From Physocladia obscura (taxonomy: Eukaryota > Chytridiomycota > Chytridiomycetes > Chytridiales > Chytriomycetaceae): a DNA stretch of 20,223 bases. Shown here piece after piece: positions 11,301-18,829 of the stretch; position 1 is the first letter of the stretch; every line of letters starts with the position of its first letter. The stretch spans positions 1-20,223 of the forward strand of contig JADGJH010000363.1 in the NCBI GenBank assembly GCA_027596945.1, written 5' to 3'. A program made the position numbers and the translations under genes. The notes under the pieces are model-generated. The model was not told the DNA's origin and did not search any database. It was given only the letters and a program-made list of their open reading frames with translations.

Positions 11301-14300
11301 TGGAGTTTCTAGTTCCATGATTGGGCAAAACACTGGGTTGGGTAATGATCAGACGGTTGGATTATTGCAACTAGAAATTCGAAACAAAGAAGAGGAGCTT
11401 GCGTCGGTACATATGTCATACAAAGAAGTGGTTGCGAATTTGGAAGAGAAAGTTGACAGTTATGCAAAACTGAACAAGTCTAGCGTTCAGTCGATGGAAC
11501 TATACCGAGATGAGTTGCTGAAAAAAACATCTCGTTTGGATGCAGTTGAAGAGGAACTGTTTGCATTAAAAGCTGGTGGGCCAATTCAAGAAACGCCAGA
11601 AACAAGGTACTTCATTGAAATTTCAACAATTAGTAGGGTTTTTTGGTTTTTTGGTTTAACTTTTAAAATAGCATGTTTGACATATCAAAGTATGATGACG
11701 CAATCAACCGTGCAAGCAAAACTTCAAGAACGCTTGATGAACTTTTGTCGAAGACTTCTACTCAAAAGTCAATTCCATCTCTTGGACGAACGGAAAAAGC
11801 GGAAATTTTGGATATTCTTGTTGAACAAATTGGATCATTAGTTCAATCGACCGAAACCAATACGTCAATTTCCCGAAAAATCCTTAATGAAGTTTCAACA
11901 CCTGCGCGCAATAGCTCTGACTCTAGCCGTGGCACCAATGGTCAAATGAATTTGATTGTGCAGTCTCAATCGTCGATTCTTGAAGATCATAAAAGATTGC
12001 TTAATGACGTTGAACTTCTCTCTCGATTGTTCAAAGAATCAGGTTCCTCGCGTAAAGAGGCCCACCTAGAGTCATCTTCGGATATTTTTGCCTTGGTGTC
12101 AGAGTTTATTTCAAAAGTTGAGGACTACCACAAAACTGTTGCTGGCTTGGCTCTTACAAAGCAGGCTGTTTTGGAAGATTTGCAAGGTAAAAATCGTCAG
12201 TTGTTTTATTTTTTTCATTACTAAAAGTGTTTTTTATTTTCTTTATTCCAGCCGGTGGCAGAGTATCTGTTTCAAAAACTGTTCTTTCTTCCTTGAATAT
12301 TCTCATCAGTGGTTTAGAAGATGTCAAATTGCAAAACTCTCATTTAAGCAAAGAAATCGAGTATCTTGGTTCGATATTGTCGAAATATTCAAATCCCAAG
12401 GCTTCAGCACAGTTGCAAGGTTACAATCTCTCGTCTCGCGAATATAATGACCTGGTAACACGTGCAGCTCAAAGCGAAAGATATCAACAACAACTGGAAA
12501 ACAATAATACGTTGCTTTCTGAACAAATTCGCGAAATTCAAATCCTCAAAGAAGCTGTTGACAGCATGAATGCAAAACTTACCACTCCAACATCTAATAA
12601 CAACGGGACAATTGAAGCTCAAACCTTCAAAATGATGACACGGCAAATTGACGAATTGAAAAAGGTGTGGTCACATGAATTGAACACAAATATGATCCTA
12701 CGTAATTTGATTGCAAAGTCCCAAGCCGAAAGCATGGTAGCTGAACAAGAAGCGCGCAAACAGGCCGTCAGTCTACGCGAGGAATTTGATGAGCTTGCAA
12801 CATTATTTGAAGAATCCCAAACCGAAGTAGAAGCTCTTCGTGTTGAAGTTGACAAAAAAGTTGAAGAAATCAAAAACTCGAGTCTTTCAGCAGAAGAGAA
12901 GTTCAATAGCCGGTTGTACGAAATGGAGCAGCAACATATTGATCAAAATCAACAGTTGGAAGACATGTACGACAAAGAACGAACGGCTTTAAACAAACTT
13001 GTTGCGAATCTGGAGAAAGAGAGAAATCGGCTGCTTGCAGATATTTCGTCTTTGAAAGAAGAGCGATCAAAAGGATTTGAGAATCGAGAAGGACGAAAGG
13101 AGCAAGAGCTTCTTGCTGAGCTCCAACATCTTCAGCAACAGCTGTCGGATGAACGAAAAATTCATGAGCGCAAGATAATTGAGCGTGAAATCGAATGGCA
13201 AAGAATTCGCGATGAAGAAAATATGCGTCGCCAGCTAACTGGCGGTGATTATGCTGGGGATCGATACAGTGATGCTGTTCGAATTTTCAGATCCCAAGAA
13301 GAACATTTAAAGCATTCATTGATGATGAGAGACAATCAAATTCAAACTCTTGAGATACGGATTCAAGAGCTTCTTCAAGAGCAAGAGTCGCCAAGAAGAG
13401 CTTCTAGACGAGAGATTGAGCTTGATCATGAACTTCAAGCTAGCTTCAGCCAAATTGATGACTTGCGGAATCAAGTTGCTTCTCTTGATCACGTTCGGAT
13501 ATTTCATTTGCTTCAATATATATTGTATTAATTAACGTTAAATAACGGTTTAAAATAGGCCCTTGCAGGCGAAAAAGAGCGAAGCAAACGTTTGATCGTA
13601 AAAGCAGATGATATGAAACGTAAATACCAACGGCAACTGCAACTTCTTGAAAATCAAGAAGAATCCATCAATAGTGCCTTGAAACCAACTCCGCGCAGGG
13701 GAATTCCAGAAAATCAGGTAATTTATTTTATTACATACAACCTTGAAAGTAAATAAAAATAAAAATAAAATAGCTCTACAATGAAATCAACCGTCTAGAA
13801 GCTGAACTTCAACAGGCAAAAGATTCTCGAAACGAAATCATCGAAATAATCCGCGAAACTCTCTTGAATACAATTGGCGAAGCAACAGCAAGCCAATCCA
13901 CTTCTTCTCTACCAGCGATAACACCCCGATCTTCTGAAATAATTGATATCATGTCTTTGAAGGCCCAAATGAGTTCACTAATTGCCGAAGTTATCTATTT
14001 GCGTGCGCTCGCCAACCGTTTGTTCTTGTGGCGCGCGGATCTGAAGTACCAAAAAGTTTATTTGTCACTGAAAGTTGCTGATTTGACTGAAAGTCAACGG
14101 GCAACTGTGAAGTTCATCAGAGAAATGGGTGTTGACGTTCCTCGAAAAGACTTGGAAACCCCTACTTTAACGCCGTTGCAAAAGTTTAAGGCTGGCGTTA
14201 ATGTTGTTATCGGCGTTTATCGAATGATGTGAGTGTATAAGCCGCACAAAAAAAAAAAGAAAAAAAAAAAGGGATTTCTGAAATAATTTCAGGGTTATGG

Positions 14301-14840
14301 CACACGCTTGGCAAGACACATTGCAGTCAAATAGTCAAGATTATTTTAGTGCTTCTCATGCATTTGAACTGGATGAAGATGCTGGTGTGTTAACGGATGG
14401 GAGTGTACGATCTTTATCCCAAACACCACGTGAAGCAACTTCACAATTCTTACAAAATCGATCGATTTCTACTACAAATGATTATTCGAGAGGTGGGTTT
14501 TCAAGGCAGCAAAGCGTAAATCCTCATCATACTACGGTAAGTTTCACTTATTTGTTTGATTTTATTTCAATTATGATAATTCGTCTGAAATAAATTGCCT
14601 TAGATTGACGCATATGCAAGTGATACATCAGAAATCAGTTTCCGAAATACACAGTCTTCCAGAAATCACTTGCCTCAACGTGAATTTGACACCCGTAGAC
14701 TGCGTGCCACACGTGCTCCACCATCGTCAGCACAGCAGCAACAACAACAACAAACGCGACCTCGAGACCCGCGATGGATTGTTCCAGGAAATGGAACGGC
14801 AGTTAACAACTCGCGGGATCTTCACAGAAGAAATATATGA
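5374..14840 (+). CDS. Giant coiled-coil centrosomal / MTOC scaffold with C-terminal PACT domain (pericentrin/AKAP450-like)
   Basis: Twelve exons: 5374-5394, 5448-5702, 5768-5836, 5916-10328, 10382-10834, 10909-11606, 11672-12186, 12252-13492, 13559-13717, 13774-14228, 14293-14536 and 14604-14840. All junctions keep phase, giving 2,919 residues. The N-terminus has NKLLAAKRKLERFQRNR, like the KLEAGKAKLAQFRQRK-type start of AKAP450 and pericentrin (recalled, not searched). Residues about 120-2600 are nearly continuous heptad coiled coil. Residues about 2668-2765 form the PACT domain: YLRALANRLFLWRADLKYQK, then VYLSL, a Leu/Lys-rich helix and VYRMMVMAHAW. Known role: PACT domains target scaffolds to centrosomes, basal bodies or spindle pole bodies and often bind calmodulin. 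A polar tail of about 150 residues follows, with a six-Gln run. Size matches animal pericentrin/AKAP450 more than yeast Spc110 or Pcp1 (about 950-1,200). Donors GTTCGT and GTTCGG are weak. The first exon has seven codons; its start is inferred. The last exon is also open in another frame, but phase favours the one given. Confidence 0.88.
6351..6509 (+). repeat. Four short repeats of about 14 residues in the PACT protein
   Basis: Residues about 261-313 contain four consecutive copies of a two-heptad unit around K-x-A/V-N-S-x-L: DKLQDANSELVQTV, DKLKDANSGLERKL, a copy shortened to 11 residues, and DGFKDANSVLEQTV. This suggests recent expansion within the coiled coil. The shortened copy would shift the heptad register. 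Confidence 0.7.
6999..7475 (+). repeat. Three copies of a 24-residue coiled-coil module
   Basis: The module lies at 6999-7070, 7269-7340 and 7404-7475 (residues 477-500, 567-590, 612-635). It is centred on ELKKYLKAAEEDNIELRE. Copies 2 and 3 are identical over all 24 residues but differ in 16 of 24 codons; copy 1 is a diverged version (KNYLKASEKDNCELREH). Offsets are 270 and 135 bases, that is 90 and 45 residues. Similarity between copies 1 and 2 extends about 25 residues further upstream. Confidence 0.85.
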
Positions 14841-14879
14841 AAAAGTCGAGATTTATTTTTGATTGACTTACTTGAAAGC

Positions 14880-14885
14880 AATAAA
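14880..14885 (+). terminator. Poly(A) signal of the PACT gene
   Basis: AATAAA lies 40 bases after the TGA at 14838-14840, before an AT-rich stretch. This supports the chosen stop codon. Confidence 0.5.
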
Positions 14886-15002
14886 TTTATTATTTGAAAG
14901 ATTTTCTATCAATTTCATATGTATTATTTTAAATTCAAATATGTCTGATTGTAATTTATTCCATGTTTCATTGATCTCTTTCATTCACTTCTTTGTCTGT
15001 AT

Positions 15003-15008
15003 TTTATT
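15003..15008 (-). terminator. Possible poly(A) signal of the small convergent gene
   Basis: AATAAA on the minus strand lies about 74 bases past the proposed stop at 15084-15082. It fits a minus-strand transcript converging on the PACT gene. Confidence 0.35.
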
Positions 15009-15081
15009 TTTACAAGCTTGGATTGAAAAGAAAATTTTTCAGCACTTGAGACATCGAACCATGAAGACTTTCGACACCAAC

Positions 15082-15465
15082 TTAACATCTGCAAAAACAT
15101 GAATAAAGAAGAAAAAGAAATAAATATGAGACCACTCGTTGTTTTTTCTCGTTTATTTCTAACACTACTTTCTCGCTGTACTTGGAGTTTCACTTCGCTG
15201 TGTTTTCAATTAACTTACCCGTCTTTCGAAATTTTTGACAATTCTCCGCTATTTGACTTGTCTTTCTCAGAAGTAACTGGGCCACCAGGAGTCCTGGTAA
15301 GACGCAACTCCGCTTGTTCAATTTTATCGGCAAGATCGGCAATCTGGCGGGAAATTGTAGTCACGGTTGGTCAGCAACGGATTCGAGCTCAGTGTCGCCA
15401 CCCAATACTTGTTCCAGAGAAGCGCGAAGGTCTGATTGCACAGTTGCAATACACCGTTGTTTCAT
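15082..15465 (-). CDS. Small coiled-coil protein, unrecognised; exon structure uncertain
   Basis: The best model has minus-strand exons 15465-15379, 15343-15219 and 15088-15082, giving 72 residues with stop TAA at 15084-15082. The last intron (130 bases) has a strong GTAAGT donor and TTTTTGCAG acceptor. The first intron would be only 35 bases (GTTGCT...CGCCAG), but another 36-base intron occurs at the right end of the window. The product is charged and helical (SDLRASLEQV, IADLADKIEQAELRL) with a polar C-terminus. I do not recognise the family. Alternative: a short upstream exon, 15537-15514 (MQAQEALK followed by GTGAGG), could be the true start and join to 15343. If the 35-base intron is not real, the two halves are frameshifted and this is a pseudogene. 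Confidence 0.4.
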
Positions 15466-15560
15466 TAGCCCTTTTTTACTGATAATCTTTCTCTAAGAAA
15501 CACAATTCCTCACCTTGAGTGCTTCTTGTGCTTGCATTTTCCACAGAATAGCAAAAATGT

Positions 15561-15763
15561 ATGAAAAAAGCCATATTACTTATTTCACGAATAATTAAGG
15601 GTTTCGTAATACGTGTTGAAATTGTTGCGAAAACGGATTACAGTAAGTAGTGCGAATTTCTACTTCTATCCATGGAGTCTATTGATGAGGTCTGGAATTT
15701 GGTTTTTCAGACCAGCCAAAACTATCTGTCCACAATTGCAGGCCCGTCCACATCCTGAGTTGA
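15561..15763 (+). CDS. Candidate tiny two-exon ORF, no recognised function
   Basis: ATG at 15561, exon 15561-15642, a 68-base intron with a GTAAGT donor and TTTTTCAG acceptor, then exon 15711-15763 ending TGA. The phases agree and give 44 residues, starting MKKAILLISRII (hydrophobic, basic). The splice signals are good, but so short a frame in AT-rich DNA can arise by chance, and it starts only about 100 bases from the start of the minus-strand neighbour. No homolog is recognised. Confidence 0.15.
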
Positions 15764-15940
15764 CAAAATTTAAAAATAGTTTTTAATGAAATTATAAGAT
15801 CAATGTATTTCCTTTAAGTTTGAAAAAGAACAGGTGAAGAATTCTTGAGGAATAGACTAGTGAATAAAATTCATCATCCTGCACCATCTTCTTGATTTTT
15901 TTTTTGTACACGCCATTAGGCGTACGTTTGGGCGGATTTT

Positions 15941-16003
15941 TACAAGATACTGATTTGAAATGGAGATACTGATTTAATTTTTGCAAGATACTGATTTAAA
16001 ATG
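15941..16003 (+). repeat. Direct repeats containing GATACTGATTT
   Basis: GATACTGATTT occurs three times, at 15946, 15965 and 15987. The first and third sit in matching 22-base units (15941-15962 and 15982-16003, two mismatches) at a 41-base spacing. No gene or element is recognised around them. Confidence 0.6.
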
Positions 16004-16201
16004 AATAAAATAAAAATAAAATAATTATAAGCAAGTTATTCCTTTTCTTTTTTCGTATGTTTTTTTAATAAAAAATTCAAACCATCAGAATTCATAAATT
16101 ATTACAAACACAGATATGGACATAAATGCTGTAATTAGGCCTTAAAAATATTTCCTGTTTTTCCGGTTCAAAATAAGGGGCAGGAGGCGCCGAGACTGCG
16201 C

Positions 16202-16209
16202 TATAAATA
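16202..16209 (+). promoter_or_regulatory. TATA-like box
   Basis: TATAAATA follows a GC-rich patch (GGCGCCGAGACTGCGC) in otherwise AT-rich DNA, about 310 bases upstream of the tandem hairpins. It could drive a transcript through them. In AT-rich DNA this match alone is weak. Confidence 0.2.
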
Positions 16210-16510
16210 GATGTGATTGATTCTCACTGATGTCGAAAGAAAAAAAAAAAACGCAAAAACTCGATTCATGAACAGTGCCTTCGAAACGGACTTGCTTGTA
16301 CGACGGATGCAATGATGTTATGCACCAAACTGGTCGATTAGGTCATCTTGCATTTGTTTTCCATCCGCTGCGAACTCGTAATTTCTCCTGTCTTTTCCTT
16401 CCGACTCTGCGTTTCATAGAAGCCACCATTTTACGTCTCCTTTCTTGGACACGAAAGTGCGTTGGCTCTCTATCGAACCTCCTTCCCTTCTTTCCCACTG
16501 TTCCTCATCT

Positions 16511-16692
16511 TTGTATGAGGTCAATACATATCCTAGCCAGCTGAGTAATAATTGGCTCGTTTGGGTACTGTGTTGTTCCTCAATCATCCCTTCCAACTAT
16601 CTCGTCTCTTTATTGTATGAGGTCAATACTTATCCTAGCCAGCCAAAATTAAGTTCTCGGCTCGCTTGGGTATTGTGTTGTTCCTCAATCAA
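16511..16692 (+). repeat. Tandem pair of long imperfect hairpins (possible structural or small-RNA precursor, or foldback element)
   Basis: Two units, 16511-16587 and 16613-16692, repeat at a 102-base offset. Each folds on itself. In unit 1, TGAGG (16516-16520) pairs with CCTCA (16578-16582), CAATACA (16522-16528) with TGTGTTG (16569-16575), TATCC (16529-16533) with GGGTA (16563-16567), and AGCCA (16535-16539) with TGGCT (16553-16557). That makes 22 paired positions with small bulges. Unit 2 (16618-16687) keeps nearly all the pairs. Arms are almost identical between units, while the terminal loops (13 and 18 bases) differ completely. The offset keeps one reading frame open across both, but that frame has no ATG. 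Identity as an RNA gene is inference. Confidence 0.6.
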
Positions 16693-16854
16693 CTTCTCAC
16701 TTTTTTGTAAATAGTACTAAATGCAGTTTTTTGTGATTGTGGCGTATCATCCTTAACATCATCCCTACTCATCTAATAAAAGATCATTTTAATTTAATTT
16801 GATGTATCTGTTCACTTGACTGTATCTTTTCTATTTGATTGTGAATTTCGAGTC

Positions 16855-17083
16855 ATGATGACCACGAAATCACTAAATACTGCTTTCTGCAACTGTGGAA
16901 GGGGGTAAACGGTACTGCGATATAAATAATTATATCTCGATTTTAATCCGCAGAAATAGACAAACAAAAAATGACAGCAGTTTTCTGCAGAATCGAACAA
17001 TCTTCCACGCGGTAACTGGTTCCACTCGAACAATCCACACCAATATAGGGGTTTGGACCTGTCATCTTGCATTCCTCAAAACA
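16855..17083 (+). CDS. Candidate 5' exons of an unrecognised protein
   Basis: Two ATG codons at 16855 and 16858 start a frame to 16904 (GTAAAC donor). A 49-base intron ends in AATCCGCAG, and a second exon, 16954-17083, stops at a GTAAGT donor. The phases agree and give 60 residues, Ser/Thr-rich with several cysteines (TAFCNCGRGN, TIFHAVTGSTRTIH). No domain is recognised, and no following exon could be joined with certainty, though the GC-rich block at 17444 is a candidate. An 86-codon ATG frame also exists on the opposite strand (17072-16812), so strand assignment is not secure. Confidence 0.25.
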
Positions 17084-17443
17084 GTAAGTTAAACTATTTT
17101 TTTGAGTGCTGGAATTGTAAGAATTTCAAAATATATCCCATCATTTATTAAGTATAAGGGCAATGGCTTACTGCTCAGCACAGGATTCACGAACAACAAT
17201 TGATTTTATTTTTAATGAAATCTAAATAATAATTAATGCTCATTCCAATCAGTTCATGGATTTGATGCACTAGCTGAATGTAAATGATTACATAATAAAG
17301 ATTGAAGACCATTACATGATATCGTTGTTAAATTGAATGAAAAAGCTTTGCTTATTTTTCGAGCAAACGGGAGATATAAAATTCCAATTTTGTCTCGGAA
17401 ATTTGAAGCTAAAAATATTATAGTAATATCTTAATGTGAACAG
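17084..17443. other. AT-rich stretch, possibly intronic
   Basis: Between the GTAAGT at 17084 and the CAG acceptor at 17441-17443 nothing is established. A 27-base piece at about 17251-17277, flanked by TCCAATCAG and GTAAAT, could be a small exon. GC content in 17221-17280 is 19 of 60 bases, against 38 of 60 in 17521-17580. Confidence 0.4.
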
Positions 17444-17937
17444 TTCAAGCGTTGCAAAAACGTGCTCAAAACTCTTCACGCTCGACCACTCGTATCAAGA
17501 AACGTTCGCCGTTGCCTTGAACGCGTCGTTGTTCCGCAGCTCCAGAACGGGTGGAAGGAGGCGGCGTTGCACTCGAGAGTAACAAACTCAGCGGATCCAC
17601 GTCACGTGCGCGAATTTCTGTCACACTGTGGGACAAACAAGGCATCAGGTCGCACACGTAACAAGGCGGAGACACGGCGATAACTCCATTCCAGCCGTCG
17701 GCATTCGAGTGCGGTATAATATTGAATTATCAGAACTTCGACACTGTTGTTTATGAAAGTGTAGCGGGCACACCTACGACTGATGATATAGTGTTCCCGC
17801 TAGCGCACGCAGAGATCCCATTTTATGAGGTTTATTTGGATTATGCTGGCAATGGGACGGGACTCCCAGCTGAGTGTTGCAGAAGGAAAATTGGAGAATG
17901 TGAATGCGACGGTTCCGGTGACTGTGGACTCGGGCTC
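17444..17937 (+). pseudogene. GC-rich coding block, probably a decayed or misread plus-strand gene
   Basis: After the acceptor at 17443 a plus-strand model has exons 17444-17527, 17592-17829 and 17870-17937 (introns of 64 and 40 bases), ending at a GTGAGG donor. The product reads like an extracellular beta-rich domain: TLDHSYQETFAVALNAS, ARISVTLWDKQGIRSHT, AFECGIILNYQNFDTVVYES, then LSVAEGKLENVNATVPVTV. One in-frame TAA at 17659-17661 breaks the middle exon, and no phase-compatible intron removes it convincingly. I do not recognise the family. Caution: the block is GC-rich, so stops are rare and other frames on both strands are open too. Strand, frame and pseudogene status are inference. Confidence 0.3.
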
Positions 17938-18793
17938 GTGAGGCTCTGGAGCGGGGAGACGATGGATTGAGTTTCAAAGTTGAAAAGAGGAAGGGTTTTT
18001 TTGGAAGGTTTTTTTTAAAATAAAAAAATAAAAATTTTAGATATCATAAAAAAATTTTCCAGAACTATTTTACGATTCAACAATTCCAAAATCCTGCAAG
18101 AATATTCAAAAAAATCTATCTCTAATTTTAAAATTTGATGACAATTACACAGGTGGTGACCTGCAAAGCAACAGTACTACATCAGGATAAAAAATACCGA
18201 ACAGTTCTTTAATCAAAAATATGCAATGAAAATTAAAAAAAATACTGGGGTAGTGGCAGGGGGCAATTGAACAATGCAGAACAGATCTCAAATGGTTCCG
18301 TTGTAGAAGTTGGAATTGGCCATTTATGCAGATAAGACAAGTAAGTTGGCTACCAGATTGGAAAGACTGAGTAAGATTGACTGCATTTTCAGTTGCTGTC
18401 ATCTGGTGAAAGTAAAGATTTCATAAAACACCTTTTGTTTATGCCACTAGCTGTTTTGTTTCTTTTTTCTTTATTTCAAGTTTCTCATACAGCATATTGC
18501 TGGAGACAATTATTAATTTGCCTTCCCAAGGAAGTTGTTTGGCTGAATATGCGAATACAGCAACTGCTGCGACGGTATTTGACCTGCTAAACGTTACAAA
18601 CAACTCTTTTTAAATTCAATCTTCTTCCATATGAGATACAGCTTCTCTTCAATTATAATAATGAACGCGAGAAGCTAGAAAATTGCTTTGAGTTTTGGTT
18701 GAACATTTCCAGACATATGGAAATGCAAAACTAGAGAGAAAAAAAGAAAGAAATAAAATAGAAATAATTTAATTCAGTTAAAAAAATGCAACT
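17938..18793. other. AT-rich stretch with possible exon fragments, no established gene
   Basis: Plus-strand pieces look coding-like and have usable splice sites. One is 18063-18174 (after TTTTCCAG; contains LKFDDNYTGGDLQSN). Another is 18482-18613 (after TTTATTTCAAG; contains INLPSQGSCLAEYANTATAA, ending TAA). A GTAAGT donor at 18341 and a TTTTCAG acceptor ending at 18392 lie between. They could not be joined into one frame without a stop or a very small exon. A minus-strand ATG frame of 85 codons (18402-18145) overlaps and is not obviously better. Confidence 0.3.
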
Positions 18794-18799
18794 TTTATT
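18794..18799 (-). terminator. Poly(A) signal of the GH26 gene
   Basis: AATAAA on the minus strand lies about 31 bases past the TAA at 18832-18830. Confidence 0.5.
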
Positions 18800-18829
18800 T
18801 TAATTTTTCCATTATTGATTATAAGGTTT

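Larger units (their letters stand above)
15764..16510. other. AT-rich intergenic stretch
   Basis: No gene is visible. It holds a small hairpin at 15906-15925 (GTACACGCC ATTA GGCGTAC), short direct repeats at 15941-16003 and a TATA-like box at 16202-16209. A moderately GC-rich pyrimidine-heavy block (about 16265-16505) has open frames lacking ATG starts. Confidence 0.5.

Noticed and set aside
14605..14862. Alternative frame for the last exon of the PACT gene
   Set aside because: The splice phase from the preceding exon (donor GTAAGT at 14537) selects the other frame, which ends TGA at 14838-14840.
16275..16714. Two plus-strand ORFs of 89 codons, one containing an internal protein repeat
   Set aside because: They begin at GTG and TTG. 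The repeat reflects the tandem hairpins, whose base pairing explains the conservation better than coding does.
16812..17072. Minus-strand ORF of 86 codons with an ATG
   Set aside because: It overlaps the plus-strand two-exon model, which has matching splice phases. Its composition is unremarkable. I kept it only as the alternative strand call.
18145..18402. Minus-strand ATG ORF of 85 codons
   Set aside because: It has no recognisable domain, is rich in AT-driven Phe, Leu and Ile, and overlaps plus-strand splice-like signals of equal quality.
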